A DNA stretch of 5,063 bases from an uncultured Clostridia bacterium (GTDB taxonomy: Bacteria > Bacillota > Clostridia > Oscillospirales > Ruminococcaceae), in contig CALBGD010000462.1 of assembly GCA_937893735.1 (NCBI GenBank), positions 1 to 5,063 on the forward strand, in the 5' to 3' direction. The notes under the pieces were generated by a model. The model saw only the letters and a list, made by a program, of their open reading frames with translations. It did no database searches and was not told where the DNA came from. Of the stretch, positions 1 to 5,063 are shown piece after piece. The position numbers and the translations under genes are program-made. Numbering within the stretch: the first letter of the stretch is position 1; every line of letters starts with the position of its first letter.

Positions 1-1
1 G

Positions 2-1300
2 GTCAGCCTGAATTACGAGCCGGTCAGCCTTGCAGAGCAGCTCAGGCAGATAGACAGCATTATACGCTCCCAGACGAATGAGCGTGGTCAGAAGTTCGTC
101 ATTCAGGTATACGGGGTGATCCATGAAAATATTATAGGCGATAGAGTGCGCTTGCAGCAGATATTTCTGAATCTTCTTTCCAATGCTACAAAATACACTC
201 CCTCCGGAGGAACGGTCCGCCTTATCATTAAGGAAAAACCGTGCAAAGCTCCTGATTGTGCGGATTTTCTCATCACTGTATCCGATACCGGCTATGGCAT
301 GACGCCGGAATTCGTTGAGCATATGTTTGAGCCTTTCACACGCGCCGAGAATTCTGTGACTAACAAGATACAGGGAACAGGTCTGGGAATGGCGATAACA
401 AAGAGCCTGGTTGACCTTATGGGTGGTAAGATAAGCGTAAGCAGCGAGGTGAACAAAGGCAGTACATTTGAAGTTGAGCTTACTGTGAGAATCGGCAGTG
501 AGCAGGATAAGTCGGGAAATATCAGAAGTATTCTGTTGGTTTCCGATGACGAATATCTTATATATAATATCCGGACCGCAGCAGACAGCAAAGGAATATT
601 GCTTCTAAACGCTCCTGACATTGATGAGGCAGCGGAATTACTCAGGCGGCAGAGCTCAGATATTGTGCTTCTTTCCGGATATCTGCACGAGTCCTCTCTG
701 AAAGATGATATAAAGTCCCTGAAACGTGCCGGAAATGAGAATATTCTTATATTCTGTACAGATTATGTTCAATCTGATCAGGACAATTTCGCGTGGGAGA
801 AAAGCGGCGCTGATGGATTTATCGCCCGCCCGTTCTTCGTGTCCAGCCTTGTTCGGTCTGTTGACCAGGTAAGGAGAAAGGACAGACGCAGGGCTGCTGT
901 AAAAACCTCCGTGCTAAACGGGCTGAGGTTCCTCTGTGCCGAGGACAACGACATGAACGCAGAGATACTGAAAGCTATTCTGAAGGTGCACGGTGCTTCC
1001 TGCAAATTATATTCGAACGGCGAGGAGATAGTAAAGGCATTTGAACAGGTTAAACCCGGCGAGTATGACGCGATACTTATGGACGTCCAGATGCCGGTAA
1101 TGAATGGACTTGACGCTGCAAGGGCGATACGCAGCGGAACGAATCCGCTTGGAAAAACAATACCTATACTTGCGATGACTGCGAATGCTTTTTCGGACGA
1201 TATCCGGAACAGTATTGCGGCTGGTATGGATTCTCATATCTCAAAGCCCATAGATATTTCGTATATGGAAAGGGAACTTTGCCGGGTATTAAAAAAATAA
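2..1300 (+). CDS. Hybrid sensor histidine kinase, C-terminal part (HATPase + degenerate receiver + receiver)
   Basis: The reading frame is open from the window edge, so the gene starts upstream; the GTG at 116 lies inside the ATPase domain and is not the start. Numbering from position 2 (432 codons visible), the GHKL ATPase domain shows an N-box near residues 53-65 (NLLSNATKY), a G1 box DTGYGM at 95-100, an F-box FEPF at 109-112 and a G2 box GTGLGM at 125-130. A receiver-like domain follows (about 174-293), with Ser at the expected phospho-acceptor position and Arg in place of the conserved Lys (ARPF). The final receiver (about 308-432) is canonical: acidic pair E314/D315, acceptor D361 in LMDVQMP, T393 and K415. 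The family autophosphorylates on a histidine (not in the window) and passes phosphate to the receiver. No DNA-binding output domain is present, so a separate partner is likely. The signal is unknown. No convincing terminator follows the stop. Confidence 0.93.
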   Translation, partial: VSLNYEPVSLAEQLRQIDSIIRSQTNERGQKFVIQVYGVIHENIIGDRVRLQQIFLNLLSNATKYTPSGGTVRLIIKEKPCKAPDCADFLITVSDTGYGMTPEFVEHMFEPFTRAENSVTNKIQGTGLGMAITKSLVDLMGGKISVSSEVNKGSTFEVELTVRIGSEQDKSGNIRSILLVSDDEYLIYNIRTAADSKGILLLNAPDIDEAAELLRRQSSDIVLLSGYLHESSLKDDIKSLKRAGNENILIFCTDYVQSDQDNFAWEKSGADGFIARPFFVSSLVRSVDQVRRKDRRRAAVKTSVLNGLRFLCAEDNDMNAEILKAILKVHGASCKLYSNGEEIVKAFEQVKPGEYDAILMDVQMPVMNGLDAARAIRSGTNPLGKTIPILAMTANAFSDDIRNSIAAGMDSHISKPIDISYMERELCRVLKK

Positions 1301-1334
1301 TATTTTCATTTTGGGGTAAAAGTTATAAAAGCTC

Positions 1335-1363
1335 TTGCATTTTTTGCAGTCATGCTCTATAAT
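1335..1363 (+). promoter_or_regulatory. Sigma-A-type promoter of the isomerase/ThuA operon
   Basis: A -35 TTGCAT (1335-1340) and a perfect -10 TATAAT (1358-1363) are separated by exactly 17 bp. Transcription should begin near 1370, giving a leader of about 28 nt before the ATG at 1398. It lies in the 97-nt gap after the kinase gene. The in-frame TTG at 1335 is part of the -35 box and would not be transcribed from this promoter. Confidence 0.8.
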
Positions 1364-1397
1364 TGAAATGATTCCTGTCAGTGTATATGAGGTTACG

Positions 1398-2231
1398 ATG
1401 AACAATATAAATATTTTTCTTGAACATATATTCGACGCTTGCGGTCAGAGAAATATTCCTGTTGAAAAGATGCTCAGCGAAGCAGGCGAGATGGGCTATT
1501 CTGGTCTGGAATGCGATATCTGGCGGCTCGAAAGGGGCAATGAGGTCAAAGCAATGTTTGAACAATGCGGCATAAAGGCTGCTTCAATTTATTCGTGGTA
1601 TGACTTCCCGCATGAAACCGCCGCCAAGTCGCTTGAAAAAATGAAACATCATATTGAAACCGCCGAACAGTTCGGTGCGGCAAAAATTATGGCAATTCCC
1701 GGATTATTTCACCCCGATGACGACAGAGAACAGGTCTTTGCAAAATGCTGCGAACAGCTCAGTATTCTTACCGAGCTTGCCGGAAGCTGCGGAATTACCG
1801 TCACTGTTGAGGATTTTGACGACATTGCCTCTCCGTGCTGTAATATCAGCGGATTAAGCCGCCTGCTGTCCGGGGCTCCCGGGCTCAGGTTCACGCTTGA
1901 CACCGGAAATTTTGCGTACACCGGTGAAAGTGCTGCCGAGGCACACAACCATCTGAAACAATATATCTCCCATGTTCACCTTAAGGACAGAAGCCGCGAC
2001 CTCTCACGCGCCGATAAGGCAAACAGCAACGCTAAAGCGGATATTTCCGGGGAAATGATGTATCCCTGCGAAGTCGGGAGTGGCTATATCGGCATAGAGG
2101 CTCTGGTAAAAAAGCTTGTCAAAGATGGTTACACGGGTGATTTTTCAGTGGAACACTTTGGCGCGGCTGATCAGACGGAATATATGCGCCGTTCGATAGA
2201 AAATGTAAAGCGCTGGCTTTCAGAGGTATAA
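1398..2231 (+). CDS. Sugar phosphate isomerase/epimerase-type TIM-barrel protein (AP endonuclease 2 / xylose isomerase-like)
   Basis: A 277-residue protein with the pattern of the xylose isomerase-like TIM barrel (AP_endonuc_2) superfamily, whose members isomerise or epimerise sugars, inositols and related ketoses using a divalent metal. Likely metal ligands lie on successive strand ends: E138 in VEDF, D168 in LDTGNF, the histidines of HVHLKD (192 and 194) and E252 in SVEHFG. An EVGSGYIG segment at 225-232 matches the usual gly-rich 'G.G' loop. There is no signal peptide, so it is cytoplasmic. The ATG at 1398 is chosen because TGAGG (1388-1392) sits 5 nt upstream and because the longer frame from TTG 1335 starts inside the promoter. 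It is first in a three-gene operon, with the ThuA-like gene 1 nt downstream. The exact substrate cannot be read from sequence; a hydroxypyruvate isomerase or an inosose/keto-sugar enzyme are alternatives. Confidence 0.88.
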   Translation: MNNINIFLEHIFDACGQRNIPVEKMLSEAGEMGYSGLECDIWRLERGNEVKAMFEQCGIKAASIYSWYDFPHETAAKSLEKMKHHIETAEQFGAAKIMAIPGLFHPDDDREQVFAKCCEQLSILTELAGSCGITVTVEDFDDIASPCCNISGLSRLLSGAPGLRFTLDTGNFAYTGESAAEAHNHLKQYISHVHLKDRSRDLSRADKANSNAKADISGEMMYPCEVGSGYIGIEALVKKLVKDGYTGDFSVEHFGAADQTEYMRRSIENVKRWLSEV

Positions 2232-2232
2232 A

Positions 2233-2946
2233 GTGATAAACGTACTTATATGGAATGAATTCCGACACGAAAAATGCCAGCCGGAAGTTGCCGCCCTCTA
2301 TCCGCAGGGAATACACTCGGCAATAGGCGGCTATCTCATGCAGGACGAGGAGCTTATCGTAAGGCTTGCCTGTCTTGACGACCCGGAGCAGGGCCTTAGC
2401 GAGGAAGCTCTGGAGAACACAGATGTCCTTATATGGTGGGGACACATGGCCCACGGAGAGGTAACGGACGAAACCGCTTCCCGTGTTTGCCGCAGAATAA
2501 ACGCCGGAATGGGATTCATCGGACTTCACTCGGCACATCACAGCAAGGTGTTCAGACAGCTCTGCGGGACTTCCTGCAACCTGAAATGGCGGCACGGCGA
2601 CCGCGAGCGGCTCTGGACGGTGATTCCGTCCCACCCGATAGCGCAGGGGGTACCGGAGCATTTCGAGCTTGCCAAGGAGGAAATGTACGGCGAGCCATTT
2701 GATATTCCCACTCCTGACGAGGTTGTGTTTATTGGGTGGTTTTCCGGCGGCGAAGTATTCCGGAGCGGCGTAACATACCGCCGCGGCGCCGGGAAGATAT
2801 TCTATTTCCAGCCGGGGCATGAGGAATATCCGACATTCAAGGACAAAAATGTCATCAGAATAATCAGAAATGCGGTGCATTGGGCAAAGCCGGCAGAAAA
2901 TGCCGCGCAGATAGAATGTACGAACCCGGCGCCGCTGGAGGTATAA
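2233..2946 (+). CDS. ThuA-like domain protein (trehalose utilisation-type)
   Basis: A 237-residue protein that fills a single ThuA-like domain (class I glutamine amidotransferase fold). Family-typical segments are [11 protein letters not shown] at the N-terminus (4-14), [14 protein letters not shown] (64-77), [13 protein letters not shown] (92-104), the WRHGD segment (119-123), [12 protein letters not shown] (133-144) and [15 protein letters not shown] (188-202). The family is linked to trehalose and other disaccharide or keto-sugar use, but the reaction of most members is unproven. The start is GTG, preceded by AGAGG (2222-2226) at 6 nt; that SD lies within the end of the isomerase gene, whose stop is 1 nt before this start, so translation is probably coupled. 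The length is normal for single-domain bacterial members and no signal peptide is seen. Its pairing with a sugar isomerase-type barrel suggests both act on the same carbohydrate, which is an inference. Confidence 0.88.
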   Translation: MINVLIWNEFRHEKCQPEVAALYPQGIHSAIGGYLMQDEELIVRLACLDDPEQGLSEEALENTDVLIWWGHMAHGEVTDETASRVCRRINAGMGFIGLHSAHHSKVFRQLCGTSCNLKWRHGDRERLWTVIPSHPIAQGVPEHFELAKEEMYGEPFDIPTPDEVVFIGWFSGGEVFRSGVTYRRGAGKIFYFQPGHEEYPTFKDKNVIRIIRNAVHWAKPAENAAQIECTNPAPLEV

Positions 2947-2949
2947 AAA

Positions 2950-3135
2950 ATGTTCAGATTAGACGACACAGTAAGGATCAAAAAAACCGGAGTTATAGGA
3001 ACCATCTCCGACATAAGCGGAGCCGGCGGAGAAACGACCTATGTTATTGACACAGACACCGGCGACGATGAGGACGATTTCGGCGGAATGGCAGCGTTAT
3101 ACTACTGCCGGGAGGACGAGCTGGAAAAGGTATGA
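2950..3135 (+). CDS. Small acidic protein of unknown function (61 aa)
   Basis: I do not recognise a named family. The ATG at 2950 has a strong GGAGG (2937-2941) 8 nt upstream and lies 3 nt after the ThuA-like stop, so it is very likely translated as the last gene of the operon; the terminator begins 5 nt after its stop. The protein starts with FRLDDTVRIKKTGVIGTI, a pattern like KOW/SH3-type small beta barrels (a 'DxVxI..tg..GtI' strand-turn-strand). It then has a Gly-rich turn (24-27), a strand TYVIDTD (30-36), an acidic loop of Asp/Glu (39-43) and a C-terminal YYCREDELEKV, where such domains usually have their last strand. It has no membrane segment and one cysteine (C53). A role in binding a protein or nucleic acid is possible but unsupported. 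Confidence 0.75.
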   Translation: MFRLDDTVRIKKTGVIGTISDISGAGGETTYVIDTDTGDDEDDFGGMAALYYCREDELEKV

Positions 3136-3140
3136 CCTGT

Positions 3141-3172
3141 AAATCTCCTGCCACAAGCGGCGGGAGATTTTT
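3141..3172 (+). terminator. Intrinsic terminator of the isomerase/ThuA operon
   Basis: The left arm 3141-3152 (AAATCTCCTGCC) pairs with the right arm 3159-3170 (GGCGGGAGATTT) as a 12-bp stem with one G-T wobble and a 6-nt loop (ACAAGC). The stem runs into a T tract (3168-3172). It starts 5 nt after the stop codon of the 61-residue protein gene, so it ends the three-gene unit and separates it from the reductase gene. Confidence 0.9.
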
Positions 3173-3184
3173 CATATTCCGCAC

Positions 3185-3213
3185 TTGTAATTTTCACTTG
3201 TATATGCTATACT
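3185..3213 (+). promoter_or_regulatory. Promoter of the aldo/keto reductase gene (extended -10)
   Basis: A -35 TTGTAA (3185-3190) lies 17 bp from a -10 TATACT (3208-3213), which is preceded by TGC (3205-3207) as in extended -10 promoters. The predicted transcription start is near 3220, giving a leader of about 20 nt before the ATG at 3241. It follows directly after the upstream terminator. Confidence 0.8.
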
Positions 3214-3227
3214 GATTAAAAAACGAT

Positions 3228-3232
3228 GGAGG
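3228..3232 (+). promoter_or_regulatory. Ribosome binding site that fixes the reductase start
   Basis: GGAGG lies 8 nt before the ATG at 3241. The alternative in-frame ATG at 3226 overlaps this sequence, has no SD of its own and is only about 6 nt from the predicted transcription start. The downstream ATG is therefore preferred. Confidence 0.75.
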
Positions 3233-3240
3233 AACTGAAA

Positions 3241-4236
3241 ATGTACTCACCGAACGAGCACCGATACGAAAAAATGATATATAACCGCTGCGGAAACAGC
3301 GGATTGAAGCTGCCGGCAATTTCCCTCGGGATATGGCAGAATTTCAGCTATAAGGACAGCTTTGATAACATGGAGGCAATGGTTCGCACTGCCTTTGACC
3401 TCGGAATAACACATATCGACGCTGCAAATAACTATGGTAATCCCTACAACGGCTCTGCGGAGGAAAACCTTGGGAAGATACTTGACCGCGGACTGCGCCA
3501 GTACCGCGACGAGCTTATAATCTCCACCAAGGCGGGTTATGAAATGTGGGACGGTCCCTACGGCGACAGAAACGGTTCCCGTAAGTATCTGACTGCTTCC
3601 CTCGACCAGTCACTGAAGCGCATGAAGCTTGATTATGTTGATATTTACTATCATCATATTTTTGACCCCAATACTCCTCTGGAGGAAACTGCCCTTGCCC
3701 TCGATAACGCGGTAAAGCAAGGTAAGGCTCTGTATATCGGCATATCCAATTACAATAAGGAACAGACCGCGGAGATCATGAAGATATTCCGGGAACTGCG
3801 GACTCCATTTGTTGTAAATCAGCCGAGCTATTCCATGTTCAACCGCTGGATAGAAAGCGACGGTCTGCGTGACTTCGCAAAAGCTCAGGGAATCGGACTT
3901 GCGATATTCCAGCCGCTTTATCAGGGGCTCCTGACTGACAGATACCTGAAAGATATACCTGAAGACTCAAGAATCGGCAAGGGAAGAACATGGATAGGCA
4001 ATGAAGTAAACAACGAAAGGCTGTCCAAAATAAAGAAGCTCAATGAAATTGCCGCGGCGAGAGGTCAGAAGCTCTCCCAGATGGCTATTTCATGGTGCCT
4101 GCGCGAGGGAAAGGTAGCAACCGTGCTTATCGGAGCCTCCCGTCCGGAGCAGATAATCGAAAACGCAGACGCTGTTGAAAAGCTCGATTTCACTCAGGAA
4201 GAACTGCAAGCCATCGAATCTGTTCTTGCAGAATAA
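3241..4236 (+). CDS. yghZ: Aldo/keto reductase, YghZ/L-glyceraldehyde 3-phosphate reductase type
   Basis: A 331-residue aldo/keto reductase (TIM barrel, NADPH-dependent). The start (YEKMIYNRCGNSGLKLPAIS) and many internal blocks, such as ELIISTKAGYEMW, SRKYL.ASLDQSLKRM and VLIGASRPEQ, recall from memory the Escherichia coli YghZ protein, which reduces L-glyceraldehyde 3-phosphate and methylglyoxal. The catalytic tetrad is complete: D60, Y65 (NNYG), K97 (STKAGY) and H139 (YYHH). The GASRPEQ segment near 298-304 is where the family binds the NADPH 2'-phosphate. Length is typical of this subgroup and there is no signal peptide, so it is cytoplasmic. It has its own promoter and stands alone between a terminator and the promoter of hom. 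A role in aldehyde detoxification or triose reduction is likely, but the substrate could differ. No clear terminator is seen after its stop. Confidence 0.92.
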   Translation: MYSPNEHRYEKMIYNRCGNSGLKLPAISLGIWQNFSYKDSFDNMEAMVRTAFDLGITHIDAANNYGNPYNGSAEENLGKILDRGLRQYRDELIISTKAGYEMWDGPYGDRNGSRKYLTASLDQSLKRMKLDYVDIYYHHIFDPNTPLEETALALDNAVKQGKALYIGISNYNKEQTAEIMKIFRELRTPFVVNQPSYSMFNRWIESDGLRDFAKAQGIGLAIFQPLYQGLLTDRYLKDIPEDSRIGKGRTWIGNEVNNERLSKIKKLNEIAAARGQKLSQMAISWCLREGKVATVLIGASRPEQIIENADAVEKLDFTQEELQAIESVLAE

Positions 4237-4272
4237 ATTTCGTATATTTCTGTGCGGCATTTAAAAAACTAC

Positions 4273-4301
4273 TTGCAATAATTACGTTAATGTGCTATAA
4301 T
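4273..4301 (+). promoter_or_regulatory. Promoter of hom (extended -10)
   Basis: A -35 TTGCAA (4273-4278) and a perfect -10 TATAAT (4296-4301) are separated by 17 bp, with TGC (4293-4295) directly before the -10. This is the strongest promoter match in the window. Transcription should start near 4308, about 209 nt ahead of the hom start codon. Confidence 0.85.
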
Positions 4302-4307
4302 ATTATG

Positions 4308-4516
4308 GATAATAAAAGGGTATAGCTGTATTTCGGTCATTCGTCCTACTTTGCTGAGCGCAGAAGCGTCAGGCTGGTGCAGACTGTCTGGCAGTGCGGC
4401 TTCTCTTTAACAGAACATATTATAGAGCACTCAGCGGGTCAACCTGTCAGCCCTGTCAGACCGCCTGCCGTGAAGCTCGTGCGGTGCGTGCGTCGCATAT
4501 CGAAAGGAAGTTGATT
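4308..4516 (+). ncRNA. Long hom 5' leader, candidate structured cis-regulatory RNA
   Basis: This untranslated stretch between the promoter and hom holds nested complementary segments read by eye: CGGTC 4334-4338 with GACCG 4459-4463; GCTGAG 4353-4358 with CTCAGC 4430-4435; AGAAGC 4362-4367 with GCTTCT 4399-4404; and GTCAG 4368-4372 with CTGGC 4388-4392 (one wobble). The hom SD lies at its 3' end (AAAGGAAG, 4503-4510). CTTCTCTTT (4400-4408) could pair with that SD with one bulged T, which excludes the AGAAGC/GCTTCT helix. No T-box signature, no U-tract terminator and no Thr/Met/Ile-rich leader peptide were found. Short matches of 5-6 bp are expected by chance in 200 nt; only their nested order makes this suggestive. 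I do not recognise a named riboswitch class. Confidence 0.45.
4443..4459 (+). repeat. Two tandem copies of CCTGTCAG in the hom leader
   Basis: CCTGTCAG occurs at 4443-4450 and 4452-4459, a period of 9. Either copy's CTGTCAG can pair with CTGGCAG at 4388-4394 (7 bp with one wobble), so the two copies could be alternative partners in the leader fold. Confidence 0.5.
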
Positions 4517-5063
4517 ATGGCTAAGATCGCGGTTCTGGGTTACGGCGTTGTCGGCTCAGGTACAGTCGAGGTTTTCTATAAAAATAAGGAGAGCCTTGAG
4601 AAAAAAGCAGGACAGGAAATGGATATCAAGTACATTCTCGATGTCCGTGATTTCAATGACAGCCCCTACAAGGATAAGTTCGTCAAGGACTTCAACATTA
4701 TCCTGAACGACCCGGAAGTCACTGTTGTTGCCGAGGTCATCGGCGGACTGAAGCCCTCATATGATTTCGTTAAGTCCTCTCTGGAAGCCGGCAAGAGCGT
4801 TGTTACCTCCAACAAGGAACTCGTTGCAGCCAAGGGTGCGGAGCTTCTCGCCATTGCCAAGGAGAAGAATGTAAACTTCTTCTTTGAAGCGAGCGTTGGC
4901 GGCGGTATCCCCATAATCAAGCCGCTTCATGCCTGCCTCTCCGCTAATGAGATCGACGAGATCGCGGGTATCCTGAACGGTACCACAAACTTCATACTTA
5001 CCAAGATGATACGTGACGGCATGGACTTTGAAAAAGCCCTTAAGATCGCACAGGAGCTTGGTT
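4517..5063 (+). CDS. hom: Homoserine dehydrogenase, N-terminal part
   Basis: The first 182 codons of homoserine dehydrogenase, which reduces aspartate 4-semialdehyde to homoserine with NAD(P)H, the branch point to threonine and methionine. The N-terminal Rossmann domain has the Gly-rich motif LGYGVVGSG (7-15), then VVAEVIGG (70-77) and the VTSNKELVA block (96-104) with K100. The start of the catalytic domain shows EASVGGGIPII (124-134) and GILNGTTNFILTKM (151-164), both strongly family-specific. The gene runs off the window before the main catalytic Asp/Lys signature and any C-terminal ACT domain, so feedback control by threonine cannot be judged. The ATG at 4517 has AAGGAAG (4504-4510) 6 nt upstream. 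Its dedicated promoter and unusually long leader suggest control at the RNA level. Confidence 0.95.
   Translation, partial: MAKIAVLGYGVVGSGTVEVFYKNKESLEKKAGQEMDIKYILDVRDFNDSPYKDKFVKDFNIILNDPEVTVVAEVIGGLKPSYDFVKSSLEAGKSVVTSNKELVAAKGAELLAIAKEKNVNFFFEASVGGGIPIIKPLHACLSANEIDEIAGILNGTTNFILTKMIRDGMDFEKALKIAQELG

Noticed and set aside
1294..1306. AT-only inverted repeat at the end of the kinase gene, considered as a terminator
   Set aside because: It has only 5 A-T pairs with a 3-nt loop and no GC in the stem; far too weak for an intrinsic terminator.
1335..1397. Upstream TTG start that would add 21 residues to the isomerase
   Set aside because: The TTG is part of the -35 box, the extension crosses the -10, has no RBS, and the ATG at 1398 has TGAGG at good spacing.
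2119..2880. Long minus-strand open frame of 253 codons
   Set aside because: It lies antisense to the ThuA-like gene and the end of the isomerase gene, both of which have clear family motifs, RBSs and operon spacing. Its translation shows no recognisable domain; it is a shadow of codon bias.
4305..4325. Mini-ORF (MDNKRV) at the start of the hom leader, considered as an attenuator peptide
   Set aside because: Its ATG overlaps or precedes the predicted transcription start, it has no RBS, and it lacks runs of Thr, Met or Ile codons.
4308..4516. T-box riboswitch ahead of hom
   Set aside because: The conserved T-box sequence (TGGNACCGCG type) and a terminator hairpin with a U-tract are both absent.
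4666..4920. Minus-strand open frame of 84 codons within hom
   Set aside because: It is fully antisense to the conserved hom coding region and has no features of its own.

Overview
The window holds ordinary-looking bacterial DNA with every supported gene on the + strand. Base and codon use, SD-type ribosome sites (GGAGG, AAGGAAG), sigma-A-type promoters with 17-bp spacers and the gene families suggest a Clostridia-type Firmicute, perhaps a Ruminococcus-like gut bacterium. This placement is an inference from general character, not from a marker gene.

Layout: (1) Positions 2-1300 are the C-terminal part of a hybrid sensor histidine kinase: ATPase domain, a degenerate receiver and a canonical receiver. 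Its sensor region and phospho-accepting histidine lie upstream of the window. (2) A strong promoter at 1335-1363 starts a compact three-gene unit. It encodes a sugar phosphate isomerase/epimerase-type TIM barrel (1398-2231), a ThuA-like protein (2233-2946) and a 61-residue acidic protein of unknown function (2950-3135). Gene spacings are 1 and 3 nt, and a clear intrinsic terminator at 3141-3172 closes the unit. (3) A separate promoter at 3185-3213 drives a monocistronic aldo/keto reductase of the YghZ (L-glyceraldehyde 3-phosphate reductase) type, 3241-4236. (4) A third promoter at 4273-4301 lies far ahead of homoserine dehydrogenase (hom, 4517 to the window end). This leaves a leader of about 209 nt that contains nested complementary segments.

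The TIM barrel and ThuA-like genes form a plausible carbohydrate-processing pair: their families are often neighbours in sugar or polyol catabolic loci. The reductase handles small aldehydes or triose phosphates. The hom gene belongs to threonine/methionine synthesis and is probably independent of the others.

The most interesting element is the hom leader. It could fold into nested helices, and one pyrimidine-rich arm of a hairpin could instead pair with the hom Shine-Dalgarno sequence. That makes it a candidate cis-regulatory RNA, which cannot be proven from one sequence. No CRISPR array, insertion sequence, tRNA or rRNA was seen.
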